This document shows positions 7,503 through 15,780 of a stretch of 64,000 nt of DNA, in pieces. The position numbers and the translations under genes were made by a program. Numbering within the stretch: the stretch's first letter is position 1; each line of letters begins with the position of its first letter. The notes under the pieces are model-generated. The model ran no database searches. It was not told the DNA's origin and worked only from the letters and a program-made list of their open reading frames with translations. Origin of the DNA: Actinomycetota bacterium (lineage in GTDB: Bacteria > Actinomycetota > AC-67); contig JBAZZY010000001.1 of assembly GCA_041658565.1 (NCBI GenBank), positions 310,001 to 374,000 on the forward strand, written 5' to 3'.

Positions 7503-7532
7503 GTAAGGGCCGGTCGAAATAAGGAGCACCAA

Positions 7533-8582
7533 ATGGTCGTAGTGATGAGTCCGAATGCGAGCGACGAAGATATCGCTCGGGTCGTGGAGATGATCGAGGA
7601 CGCGAGCGGAGAAGCATTCGTGTCCCGCGGAAAGCACCGCACGATCATCGGTCTCGTCGGCGACAGCGAGCGCTTCATGGCACTCCCGATCCCTGGGATG
7701 CCCGGCGTAGAAAGCGTCGTCCGCATCGGCAAGCCTTACAAGCTCGTCGCTCGGGAATCGCGTCCCGAGCCCAGCGAGGTGGTAGTCGGGCCGATCACGA
7801 TCGGTCGGAACTCATTCGCCGTCATCGCGGGACCGTGCGCGATCGAAACCGAAGACCAAGCCATGTCGGCCGCGCGCGCCGCGAAAGCTGCCGGGGCGCA
7901 CATTCTCCGCGGCGACGCGTACAAGCACCGGACTTCGCCCTATGCATTCCAGGGCCTAGCGAAACGCGGGCTCGAGATCCTCGCGCACATGCGCGCGGAG
8001 ACCGGAATGCCGGTAGTCACCGAAGTGCTGAACACCGCGGACGTGGAACTTGTCGCGAGCTACGCCGACATCATGCGCGTCGGCGCCCGCAATATGCAGA
8101 ACTTCGAGCTACTGAAGGAAGTCGGCAAGATGCACAAGCCCGTGATGCTCAAGCGCGGTCTGGCGTCCACGATCGAAGAGTGGCTGATGGCTGCCGAGTA
8201 CATCGCGAACGAGGGCAACGAGGAAATCATCTTGTGCGAACGTGGTATCCGCACCTACGAGCCGATGACGCGCAACACGCTCGACCTGTCTGCGGTTCCG
8301 CTCGTGCACGCGCTCTCGCACCTGCCCGTGATCGTCGACCCTTCGCATTCAACGGGGAAGCGCTCTCTGGTCGCCCCCATGGCGCGCGCCGCGGTGGCCT
8401 GCGGCGCCGACGGGATCATGGTCGACGTGCACCCCAAGCCTGAAACCGCACTCTGCGACGGCCCTCAAGCTCTGACGACCGAAGAGATCGCAGAACTTGT
8501 CGCCGATTTGGTGGGAATCGCCCGCGCCGTCGGGCGGCCGATGGCCAACCCACGCCAGACGCTGACCGCCGCCGGCGAGTAG
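7533..8582 (+). CDS. aroF: 3-deoxy-7-phosphoheptulonate (DAHP) synthase, type I-beta
   Basis: First enzyme of the shikimate pathway: phosphoenolpyruvate plus erythrose 4-phosphate to DAHP. The 349-residue protein has an N-terminal ferredoxin-like domain (about 1-75), which in Thermotoga maritima DAHP synthase binds Tyr/Phe for feedback inhibition, followed by the barrel with AGPCAIETEDQ, LRGDAYKHRTSPYAFQG, GARNMQNF, KRG and DPSHSTGKR motifs. ATG 7533 has AAGGAG 6 nt upstream; the longer frame back to 7497 lies within the attenuator. Control is predicted at two levels: attenuation through the YFWFY leader and allostery through the N-terminal domain. It ends directly against the threonine aldolase stop on the other strand. 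Confidence 0.96.
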   Translation: MVVVMSPNASDEDIARVVEMIEDASGEAFVSRGKHRTIIGLVGDSERFMALPIPGMPGVESVVRIGKPYKLVARESRPEPSEVVVGPITIGRNSFAVIAGPCAIETEDQAMSAARAAKAAGAHILRGDAYKHRTSPYAFQGLAKRGLEILAHMRAETGMPVVTEVLNTADVELVASYADIMRVGARNMQNFELLKEVGKMHKPVMLKRGLASTIEEWLMAAEYIANEGNEEIILCERGIRTYEPMTRNTLDLSAVPLVHALSHLPVIVDPSHSTGKRSLVAPMARAAVACGADGIMVDVHPKPETALCDGPQALTTEEIAELVADLVGIARAVGRPMANPRQTLTAAGE

Positions 8583-9614
8583 CTAGACCAGATCCCTCCA
8601 GGCATCGAGCGCGCGCTCGATGCCTGCGGTGTCCACGTCTTTGTGCGTGACGCAACGAATCCGGCGCGCGCCCATCGCCCCGACCAGGATGCCGCGCGCG
8701 CGCAGTTCGTCCGCGACGATCTCCGCGTCGCGCGCGCCGGTATCGACGTAAACGATGTTGGTCTCCACCAACATCGGATCCACCGCACCGGGCCGGATTT
8801 CCGCGAGACCCTCGGCGAGGCGGCGCGCGTTCGCGTGATCGTCGGCGAGGCGATCCACCATCGTGTCCACAGCGACGCGCGCGGCTGCACACAGCACTCC
8901 GACCTGACGCATGCCCCCGCCGAGCATCTTGCGCGTGCGGCGTGCGCGATCCACGACATCGGCCGCACCGAGCACCATCGATCCGACCGGCGCTCCGAGC
9001 CCCTTGGAGAAGCAAAAGGACAACGTATCAACCTCGGCCGCATACACATGGACCGGGACGCCGGAAGCAACGCTCGCGTTGAAGATGCGCGCACCGTCAA
9101 GGTGCACAGACACGCCGCTTTCCCGCGCCAGGCGGGCTGTCGCGCGAAACGCCTCGATAGGCACCACCGCGCCTCCCGAAGCCTGATGCGTGTTCTCCAG
9201 ACACAGCAGCGCAGTGTGCGTGAAGAACCGGCTCGGGGCCCGAATCGCCCCGCGCAACCGCTCCTCGTCGAACACTCCTCGATTCGAAGTCAATGATCGC
9301 AGCATGACTTGCGAGATCATGGCCGGGGCGCCGACTTCAGCGTCGAGAACGTGCGCCGCCTCGTCGACGATCACTTCATCGCCGGGGCTCGTCAACGCCT
9401 TGACGCACACCTCGTTGCCCATCGATCCGGATGGAACGAACAGCCCTGCTTCCTTGCCGAACATGCGCGCACAGTGCTCTTGAAGGGCGTTCGCCGTCGG
9501 GTCCTCTCCCCACACGTCGTCGCCGACCTCAGCCTCAGCCATCGCGCGGCGCATCTGGGGAGTGGGCGTCGTGAACGTGTCGCTGCGAAGCTCAACGATG
9601 CGGTCGTTCGTCAT
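8583..9614 (-). CDS. ltaE: Low-specificity L-threonine aldolase
   Basis: A PLP enzyme of fold type I that splits L-threonine or allo-threonine into glycine and acetaldehyde. The 343-residue protein matches the family: IVELRSDTFTTPTPQMRRAM at the N terminus, LENTHQASGGAVVP, HLDGARIFNA and PLP-binding Lys204 in CFSKGLGAPVGS. It starts at ATG 9614, 7 nt after TAGGCT (9622-9627), so probably leaderless. Its stop abuts that of aroF with no intergenic base. It could supply glycine; close relatives include beta-eliminating amino-acid lyases. Confidence 0.93.
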   Translation of the reverse strand: MTNDRIVELRSDTFTTPTPQMRRAMAEAEVGDDVWGEDPTANALQEHCARMFGKEAGLFVPSGSMGNEVCVKALTSPGDEVIVDEAAHVLDAEVGAPAMISQVMLRSLTSNRGVFDEERLRGAIRAPSRFFTHTALLCLENTHQASGGAVVPIEAFRATARLARESGVSVHLDGARIFNASVASGVPVHVYAAEVDTLSFCFSKGLGAPVGSMVLGAADVVDRARRTRKMLGGGMRQVGVLCAAARVAVDTMVDRLADDHANARRLAEGLAEIRPGAVDPMLVETNIVYVDTGARDAEIVADELRARGILVGAMGARRIRCVTHKDVDTAGIERALDAWRDLV

Positions 9615-9656
9615 GGCCGCGAGCCTACCATCGGCGCGAAACCGTGCTCACCCGGG

Positions 9657-10205
9657 TCAGTCGACACGCGAACGTCGTAAGCCCGCGAACCCGGCCGACG
9701 CAGCCGCCAGCAGAGCCACCGCGATCGAGATCGGGCCGGCGCGAGACTCTCCCGCCGGCAGTTCTGTCGCCACAAGTTCGGCTCGCCCAGACCCGTCGAA
9801 TACCGCCACCGGACGGAACTTGCCTGCGCGCGCAAGAACGTCGGCGTCGTTGCTGGTCCCGAAGCACAGGCTCGTTGCCAGAGCAGTCCGCTGCAAGCGG
9901 GCGAACACCGTGTAGCTGTTGCCCGGCAAGAACTCGACTGCGCACCCGCTCCCCTCTACTTCGGCGACCCGAATCGCCTCCGCGACGCGCCCCTTGTACA
10001 CGCTCCGCACCGCAAACGTCGCGAGCGAGCGCGTGCCGGAGTCCTCAACCGCCGTCACCGATCCCACAAACACGCTGTCGGCCTCGGCGAACTGCTCGTC
10101 GACGGTGGCTTTGACGCACGTACACGCCCACGACGAAGGCGCGCGCGCAACCGGGGCAATCCATGAGATCGCCACCATGGTAAGAAGAACAAGGGCTCGT
10201 CGCAT
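9657..10205 (-). CDS. Secreted, membrane-anchored TIMP/NTR-like protein
   Basis: A 182-residue exported protein. It has a Sec signal peptide (about 1-27, ending near SSWA), then CTCV immediately after the predicted cleavage site and a sequence ADSVFVGSVTAVEDSG followed by a beta-rich region typical of bacterial NTR/TIMP-like domains. Two further cysteines (CAVEF and CFGTS) could form disulfides. A C-terminal hydrophobic helix with trailing arginines (about 155-178) suggests surface anchoring. Its ATG overlaps the CoA-transferase stop as TGATG, so it is the third gene of that operon. In animals the N-terminal CxC is the metalloprotease-binding edge of TIMPs; bacterial function is unknown. Confidence 0.7.
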   Translation of the reverse strand: MRRALVLLTMVAISWIAPVARAPSSWACTCVKATVDEQFAEADSVFVGSVTAVEDSGTRSLATFAVRSVYKGRVAEAIRVAEVEGSGCAVEFLPGNSYTVFARLQRTALATSLCFGTSNDADVLARAGKFRPVAVFDGSGRAELVATELPAGESRAGPISIAVALLAAASAGFAGLRRSRVD

Positions 10206-11392
10206 CAGCCCCCAAGGTTCTCCATCAATCGGCGAACCTCCTCCCGCCCGTACCCGAGCTCTCGCAGCACCTCATCGTCATGCTGGCCGAGCATCGGCGG
10301 CGGACGACGGGTGGAGGCGGGCGTTCGGTCCAAGTCGATCGGTGAACGCACCAGCCGGACCAGACCAGCGGTCGGGTGATCGATTTCCTCCACCATCTCC
10401 AGAGCCAGGACCTGCGGATCGGCGAACACCTCCGCAATGGAGTTGATAGGACCGCAGGGAACCTCGGCGGCCGTCAGCGCGCGCATCCAGTCCTCGCGGG
10501 AGCGCGCCGCGAACACATCGTCCAGCAGCGCGGTCAACGCCGACCGGTTGACGACCCTTTCAGCGTTGCTTGCAAAACGGGGATCTGCCGCAAGATCCTC
10601 ACGTTCAATCGCCCGACAGAATCGCAACCAGATGGCCTCGTTCGCAACCGCCAGCACCAGTGGAGCGTCGACGGCGTCAAAAACCTGGTACGGAACGATG
10701 TTCGGATGTGCGTTTCCCAGGCGGACCGGCTCGAGCCCGCCGACGAGGTAGTTCGATGCTTGGTTCGCCAACCACGCCACCTGCGAGCCCAGCAGCGAAA
10801 CATGAACCCGCTGCCCCTCTCCCGTCTGATCCCGATGACGAAGTGCCGCAAGGATGCCGACGGCGCAGTACAGGCCGGCGGTGACGTCGCTGATGGCCAC
10901 GCCTACCTTTTGTGGATCCCGATCGGGTTCTCCGGTGATGCTCATGACTCCGCCGCGTCCTTGCACGACGAAGTCGTACCCGGGGTCGTCGCGCGCAGGC
11001 CCCGAAAGGCCGTACCCCGTGATGGACGCGTACACGACCCCCGGATTGAGGCTACGGCACGCCTGCTCGCCCAAGCCGAGACGGTCCATCGTCCCGGGGC
11101 GGAAGTTCTCGATCACGACGTCGGCGCGCGCGACAAGCCGCTCCGCAACACCTCGATGATCGGCGCGACCCAGATCAAGAGCGATGGAACGCTTGTTGCG
11201 ATTTGTACCCAGAAAATACGCACTCTCGCCACCGGCGAAGGGCGGCCCCCACCCACGCGTCTCGTCCCCGGCCCCAGGCCGCTCGATCTTGACGACGTCG
11301 GCGCCAAGATCGCCGAGCGTCATCGTGCACCACGGCCCCGACAGAACGCGCGAGAAGTCGGCGACCCGAACGCCTTCAAGTGGGCCCGCCAT
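10205..11392 (-). CDS. Class III (CaiB/BaiF family) CoA-transferase
   Basis: A 395-residue enzyme that moves CoA between carboxylic acids through an aspartyl-CoA anhydride. The nucleophile is Asp169 (VAISDVTAG), the position found in formyl-CoA transferase. The N terminus GPLEGVRVADFSRVLSGP and LGADVVKIERPG are family motifs. The start is ATG 11392, overlapping the upstream stop as TGATG; the longer frame to 11539 lies inside the previous gene. It is cotranscribed with a ThDP enzyme. Such pairs occur in oxalate degradation, but the partner here does not look like oxalyl-CoA decarboxylase, so the acid handled is unknown. Confidence 0.9.
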   Translation of the reverse strand: MAGPLEGVRVADFSRVLSGPWCTMTLGDLGADVVKIERPGAGDETRGWGPPFAGGESAYFLGTNRNKRSIALDLGRADHRGVAERLVARADVVIENFRPGTMDRLGLGEQACRSLNPGVVYASITGYGLSGPARDDPGYDFVVQGRGGVMSITGEPDRDPQKVGVAISDVTAGLYCAVGILAALRHRDQTGEGQRVHVSLLGSQVAWLANQASNYLVGGLEPVRLGNAHPNIVPYQVFDAVDAPLVLAVANEAIWLRFCRAIEREDLAADPRFASNAERVVNRSALTALLDDVFAARSREDWMRALTAAEVPCGPINSIAEVFADPQVLALEMVEEIDHPTAGLVRLVRSPIDLDRTPASTRRPPPMLGQHDDEVLRELGYGREEVRRLMENLGG

Positions 11393-13119
11393 CAGGGGCG
11401 CGCCTCCTTCCGACCGCGCAGCGGCCAGCGAGGCGATGTCGTAGCCGGTGGAGGAAACGACGTGCGCAACTCGACGAGCGCCGGTCCGTCCTGCGACAGC
11501 GCCCATCGGAGGGCGCCGGCGAGATCTCGCCGGCCGCACCGCTTAGCGGGAACGCCGAACGATTCGGCCATCGCAACCAAATCCGGAGTCCGCAGGTCGG
11601 TTGCGAACGTGTCGCCGAAGCGCTCCTTCTCGTCAAAGCGAAGCATCCCGTACCCCTCGTCGTTTACTACCAGTACGGCAATCGGGAGCCCCTCCTGGAC
11701 GGCGGTGGCGAGTTCCCCAACCCCAAATAGCAGTCCGGCGTCACCGCACACAACCAGCGTACGTCGGCCCTTCACGGCCGCGCCGACTGCAGCGGGCAAA
11801 GCGAATCCGAGCGTTCCCCAGCCGACCGGATAGGCCAGACAGCGCGGTCCGGCAACCGGCGCGTACCCCGCGTACCAGTATCCGGCTACACACATGTCGG
11901 CGAGAACGAATGCGTCGGCAGGGAGCGTGGCCGAGACCGTCATGACGAACCGGTACGCCGGGCTCGTCACCGGATCTGCGCGCAAGGCGGAGTTCGCCTC
12001 TTCCCGCGCGCGCTCTGCTCGGCGCGCACCGTTGCGCCTGCGACGAGTGGGCGGAAGCGCTTCGAGTAACACCTCGAGAGCCGGACGCGCGCCGGCATCC
12101 ACGACGACATCGGCTGCGTAGTTGCGGCGTGCGTCCTCGGCGACGGCGTTGACGGACACGCGCGGTCGCGGAAGCCGCAACCTCCACCCTTGAGTGTCCA
12201 TCGAGTCCAGATCGCTCCCGACGATCAACATCGCATCCGACGAACCGATGAGCTTGGTGACTGCGGGTTCATGCGGCGGAAACACGACGGACAGCGGATG
12301 TCCGGGAGCGAGCACGCCTTTGCCCGAATACGTCGTCACGACCGGCGCATCGAGAGCCTCCGCCACCCGACGCAGCGCATCCTGCGCGTCGCCCGTGTTC
12401 GCTCCGCCCCCGGCCCACACGACCGGGTTGCGCGCCGCGCCGAGAACAGCCGCCGCGCGCGCAATTTGATCGGCATCGGGAGGAGAAATCCGGCCGATGA
12501 CCGGCGGCCGCGCATCCCAACGGACGCTCGCCTCAAGGAAATCGTGCGGGATCTCGAGAAACACCGGACCTCCGCGTCCGGAACCGGCCTCGATCGCCGC
12601 GCGCGCCACCATGCTCGGGATCGCCTCGGCGCGCGCCACCGTTGCGGCCCAAACCGACACTGCCTCCATCAGCGCACGCTGGTTCGGGCTCTCGTGCAAA
12701 GATCCTCGTCCGCCACGTCCCGCAAGCAAGCGACTCTCGATCTGAGTCGCCAAGTGCAGCAGGCGCGAGCGCGAAGCAAGAGCCTCTCCCATCGCGGCCG
12801 CCGTGTTCGCCGCGCCAGGTCCCGTCGTCGTGACCGCCACACCTAGACGCCCGGTCGCCCGGTAGTAGCCATCGGCCGCGTAGACGGCGGTCTGCTCGTG
12901 CCGCACGATGAGCGTGCGAATCGCCGATCTGCGCAGCGCTTCGAAGATGGCCAGGTTATGCACGCCCGGGATGCCGAAGACCACATCAACGCCGAGGACC
13001 TCCAGTTGGCGGACGAGGGCCTCCGCTCCGGTCGAGGAGTGGGACTCGGTCGAGCGGCCCGCGCCGGAACGGGCGCCCGGGTCTCGCGCGCCGGGTCGGT
13101 TGCTCCGCCCTCGGGCCAC
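11392..13119 (-). CDS. Thiamine-diphosphate-dependent enzyme of the acetolactate synthase/2-oxoacid decarboxylase family
   Basis: A 575-residue ThDP enzyme with the usual three domains. The catalytic Glu is about residue 75 (RHEQTAVYAADGYYRATG), the central domain runs about 190-330, and the ThDP/Mg site is GDAGLLFGVGELATAVQ with NDEGYGML in place of the common GDG...NN. The stretch GRGSLHESPNQRALM recalls 2-oxoacid decarboxylases such as AruI more than oxalyl-CoA decarboxylase or true IlvB. The frame is open to 13200, but TATCCT (13129-13134) with TTGGCG 16 bp further up puts a leaderless start at GTG 13119. It heads the CoA-transferase/TIMP-like operon. The product depends on ThDP, and the window also carries the thiamine operon. 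Confidence 0.82.
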   Translation of the reverse strand: MARGRSNRPGARDPGARSGAGRSTESHSSTGAEALVRQLEVLGVDVVFGIPGVHNLAIFEALRRSAIRTLIVRHEQTAVYAADGYYRATGRLGVAVTTTGPGAANTAAAMGEALASRSRLLHLATQIESRLLAGRGGRGSLHESPNQRALMEAVSVWAATVARAEAIPSMVARAAIEAGSGRGGPVFLEIPHDFLEASVRWDARPPVIGRISPPDADQIARAAAVLGAARNPVVWAGGGANTGDAQDALRRVAEALDAPVVTTYSGKGVLAPGHPLSVVFPPHEPAVTKLIGSSDAMLIVGSDLDSMDTQGWRLRLPRPRVSVNAVAEDARRNYAADVVVDAGARPALEVLLEALPPTRRRRNGARRAERAREEANSALRADPVTSPAYRFVMTVSATLPADAFVLADMCVAGYWYAGYAPVAGPRCLAYPVGWGTLGFALPAAVGAAVKGRRTLVVCGDAGLLFGVGELATAVQEGLPIAVLVVNDEGYGMLRFDEKERFGDTFATDLRTPDLVAMAESFGVPAKRCGRRDLAGALRWALSQDGPALVELRTSFPPPATTSPRWPLRGRKEARP

Positions 13120-13128
13120 TCCGATGGC

Positions 13129-13156
13129 AGGATACCCCAGCGCCCAAGTTCGCCAA
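13129..13156 (-). promoter_or_regulatory. Promoter of the ThDP-enzyme operon (TTGGCG-N16-TATCCT)
   Basis: TTGGCG at 13151-13156 and TATCCT at 13129-13134 on the minus strand, followed by 9 nt and GTG 13119. It decides the start of the gene, because 27 codons of the longer frame lie upstream of or across the promoter. Confidence 0.55.
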
Positions 13157-13304
13157 ACCCCGCGACCCCACGCGCTCGGCATGCCTCCGAAGCGGGGCAA
13201 ACCGCCCTTAATCCCCTTAGTGGGCCAGGGTGTTTTCTGCGGAGACGCGAATCACGCCGGGCGGCTCACTCGTTCTGCATGGTAACGACACGAGGGAGTG
13301 GACC

Positions 13305-14216
13305 ATGAAGAGAATCTCGATCCGCACGCTGGCGATTTCGCTGGCAATGGCGGCCGGCCTCCTTGCAGCCTCCCCGGCATTCAGCGCCTCCACCCCGGGG
13401 TCGGTTGCGATTCAGTCACCTGCCTCCGGCGACGCCACAAGCCAAACCGTAACGGTTCGGTGGGCATGGCGCAGCGGGAAGTCGGTAACGTCAACCTCTC
13501 GCGTCGACGTTCAAGCAACGATTAACGGGGTCTTCTGGAACACGATCGCGCCAAACGTTCCCATCCGAAACGGCAGCGTGGATTGGGATACTCGCGGCTG
13601 GCCGGATTTCCCCTATGGCCTGCGGATAGCCGTTCGGAACACCACAGTGAAGAGCCCGGTCGTGAGCCCGATCATCGTGGATAACACCGCCCCCTCGGTA
13701 GCCATCACCCGTCCGAGAGAAGGCGACGTCATCGTCGACGACGAGACCGTTGCGTCGTTCGCGGTCGTAGCCGGCTCGGCAACGCTCGAAGCTCAAGCTC
13801 AGGACAGCTTGTCCGGTGTTGAGGTCGTCGAGTGGATGCTTGACGAGAACTCCATCGGCCAGGGGTCGTCTCTGCCCTATGACTTCAGCGTCACGCCGGG
13901 GCAGCACACGCTGACTGCCCTCGCAACCGACCGAGCAGGAAACTCAGCTTCGACCTCGATCTCGATTCTTGTGTTGCCCGGACTTGGAGCACTTGATCCG
14001 ATCACGGGACTGCTCCCGAGCGATCAGCCGTCCCCGAACCCCGGCGAGTTCCCGGCGCCTTTGCCGAGTGACGTTCCGTCACCGGGCGAGGACCCGGTGC
14101 CTTTGCCGAGCGACGTTCCGTCACCGGACGAGGACCCAGCGCCTTTGCCGAGCGACGTTCCGTCACCGGACGAGGACCCAGCGCCTTTGCCGAGCGACAT
14201 TCCGCTACCGCTCTAA
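13305..14216 (+). CDS. Secreted Ig-like protein with a Pro/Asp-rich repeat tail
   Basis: A 303-residue exported protein starting at ATG 13305, with GAGGGAG 7 nt upstream. The signal peptide covers about residues 1-30 (MKRISIRTLAISLAMAAGLL, ending ASPAFSAS). Two beta-rich segments follow: one at about 35-120, and one beginning VDNTAPSVAITRPREGDVIV, which is a typical bacterial Ig-like repeat (DSLSGVEVVEWMLDENSIG, TLTALATDRAGNSAS). The last 55 residues are 14-residue repeats APLPSDVPSPDEDP, probably a flexible cell-wall-spanning or stalk region. No LPXTG motif or C-terminal membrane helix is seen, so attachment is unclear. A strong terminator follows. Confidence 0.75.
   Translation: MKRISIRTLAISLAMAAGLLAASPAFSASTPGSVAIQSPASGDATSQTVTVRWAWRSGKSVTSTSRVDVQATINGVFWNTIAPNVPIRNGSVDWDTRGWPDFPYGLRIAVRNTTVKSPVVSPIIVDNTAPSVAITRPREGDVIVDDETVASFAVVAGSATLEAQAQDSLSGVEVVEWMLDENSIGQGSSLPYDFSVTPGQHTLTALATDRAGNSASTSISILVLPGLGALDPITGLLPSDQPSPNPGEFPAPLPSDVPSPGEDPVPLPSDVPSPDEDPAPLPSDVPSPDEDPAPLPSDIPLPL
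14055..14213 (+). repeat. 42-bp tandem repeats encoding the Pro-rich tail
   Basis: Three full 42-bp units (14055-14096, 14097-14138, 14139-14180) and a 33-bp partial unit ending at the stop codon. Units 2 and 3 differ at one base; unit 1 differs at a few. Each encodes one APLPSDVPSPDEDP block, so copy-number change keeps the frame. Confidence 0.92.
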
Positions 14217-14231
14217 TCCGAAGCCTGCTCC

Positions 14232-14266
14232 AAAGAACGCGCCCCAAGTGGGCGCGTTCTTTGTTC
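14232..14266 (+). terminator. Strong intrinsic terminator after the secreted repeat protein
   Basis: AAAGAACGCGCCC (14232-14244), loop CAAGT, GGGCGCGTTCTTT (14250-14262), a perfect 13-bp stem followed by GTT. It separates the secreted protein gene from glpK. Confidence 0.93.
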
Positions 14267-14310
14267 CGCGTTTATTGCGTGCGGCCCGACCCTCGGGCAG
14301 GCTAGTCCCC

Positions 14311-15780
14311 ATGTCGTTCATCCTGGCAATCGACGCCGGCACCACCGGCGTGACGGCACTGCTGATACGACCCGACGCCGGCGTGGCCGCGCGCGGGTAT
14401 CGGGAGTTCCCTCAGCACTTCCCTCGCCCCGGCTGGGTCGAGCACGACCCCGAGGAGATCTGGCAAGCCGCACTCACCGCGGTGGCATCCGCAATCGAAG
14501 CCGCCAGAGCACGCCCGCAGGACGTCACCGCAATCGGGATCACCAATCAACGCGAAACGACCGTGCTGTGGGAGCGAGCAACCTTGCGCCCGGTAGCCAA
14601 CGCAATCGTATGGCAAGACCGGCGCACCGCCGGACGTTGCGACGAGTTGCGCGAGGACGAGACCGCATTGCGCGCAAAGACCGGGCTCGTCCTAGACCCC
14701 TACTTCAGCGCCACAAAGCTCGAGTGGTTGCTGACGAACATTCCCGGCGCGCGCACGCGCGCCGAGGCAGGGGAACTCGCTTTCGGCACGATCGACTCCT
14801 GGCTTGTCGCACGATTGACCGGCGGCGCCGAGCATGTGACCGACCCGACGAACGCCGGCCGGACGCTCCTGTACGACATCTATCGCCGCGAGTGGGACGA
14901 CGCGCTGCTGTCGATGTTCGATGTCCCGCGCGCGCTCCTGCCCGAGATTCGCCCATCCAGCGGGCACTTCGGACAGGCCGATCTGCTCGGCGCGCGCGTG
15001 CCGATCGCCGGAATCGCCGGCGACCAACAGGCGGCGCTGTTCGGACAGGGATGCTTCGAGCCCGGGATGACCAAGAACACCTACGGCACGGGGTCCTTTG
15101 TACTGATGAACGCGGGGACGAAAGCACCGTCACCGGCACCCGGATTGCTCGTCACCCCCGCTTGCGGCACCGACGGAGGGATCGCCTACGCGATGGAAGG
15201 CTCAATCTTCGTCACCGGCGCAGCCATCCAATGGCTGCGCGACGGATTGGGCATCCTAGAGCACGCAGCCGAAACGGGAGCCCTTGCGGAAAGCGTTGCC
15301 GACACCGCAGGGGTGTACTTCGTTCCCGCCCTCACGGGGCTAGGCTCCCCCCACTGGGACCCCTACGCGCGTGGCGCCATCCTCGGGATCACCCGGGGAA
15401 CCGGCCGCGCGCACATCGTGCGCGCGGCCGTCGAAGCCATGGCTTACCAAACCCGCGACGTCACCGAGGCGATGGCCGGCGGAGCCGGCGTCCGACTTGC
15501 GGAGCTGCGCGTGGACGGCGGAGCGAGCGTGATGGACTTCCTGTGCCAGTTCCAGTCCGACCAACTCGGCGTGCCGGTGCGCAGACCCGCGATACAAGAG
15601 ACGACGGCTCTTGGGGCAGCCTTTCTTGCGGGGCTGTCCGAAGGCGTTTGGTCGTCGACAACCGAAATCTCCGACGCGTGGCGCCTGGACAAGGAGTTCT
15701 TGCCGCGCGAACCCGACGACAGGCTGTATGCGGGGTGGCTCCGTGCAGTCTCGCGCGCGCGAGACTGGGCGCGGGACTAA
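14311..15780 (+). CDS. glpK: Glycerol kinase GlpK
   Basis: Phosphorylates glycerol with ATP to sn-glycerol 3-phosphate in the cytosol. The 489-residue protein has full family length and motifs: DAGTTG (7-12), ITNQRETTVLWE, IVWQDRRTA, the PYFSATKLEWLL stretch, TGSFVLMN and GLGSPHWDPYARG, with VDGGAS near the C terminus (FGGY signature). ATG 14311 is chosen over an in-frame extension that would run back through the terminator and the previous gene. CAGGCT with TTGCGT 17 bp upstream ends 7 nt before the ATG, again suggesting a leaderless transcript. No glpF or glpD is adjacent; an aquaporin-family gene lies 44 kb away. The opposing plsC-like gene would use glycerol-3-phosphate-derived lysophosphatidate. 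Confidence 0.96.
   Translation: MSFILAIDAGTTGVTALLIRPDAGVAARGYREFPQHFPRPGWVEHDPEEIWQAALTAVASAIEAARARPQDVTAIGITNQRETTVLWERATLRPVANAIVWQDRRTAGRCDELREDETALRAKTGLVLDPYFSATKLEWLLTNIPGARTRAEAGELAFGTIDSWLVARLTGGAEHVTDPTNAGRTLLYDIYRREWDDALLSMFDVPRALLPEIRPSSGHFGQADLLGARVPIAGIAGDQQAALFGQGCFEPGMTKNTYGTGSFVLMNAGTKAPSPAPGLLVTPACGTDGGIAYAMEGSIFVTGAAIQWLRDGLGILEHAAETGALAESVADTAGVYFVPALTGLGSPHWDPYARGAILGITRGTGRAHIVRAAVEAMAYQTRDVTEAMAGGAGVRLAELRVDGGASVMDFLCQFQSDQLGVPVRRPAIQETTALGAAFLAGLSEGVWSSTTEISDAWRLDKEFLPREPDDRLYAGWLRAVSRARDWARD

Noticed and set aside
10376..11833. A 485-codon plus-strand open frame opposite the CoA-transferase and ThDP enzyme genes
   Set aside because: It is antisense to two clear enzymes, its product is Arg/His-rich without motifs, and it has no promoter or ribosome-binding site. 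Long antisense frames are expected at this GC content.
10205..13119. Oxalate degradation pair (formyl-CoA transferase and oxalyl-CoA decarboxylase)
   Set aside because: The ThDP enzyme has GPGAANTAAAMGEALASRSR and GRGSLHESPNQ instead of the oxalyl-CoA decarboxylase pattern, so only the general family is called.
14055..14213. CRISPR-like repeat
   Set aside because: Contiguous 42-bp units without spacers, in frame within the secreted protein gene.
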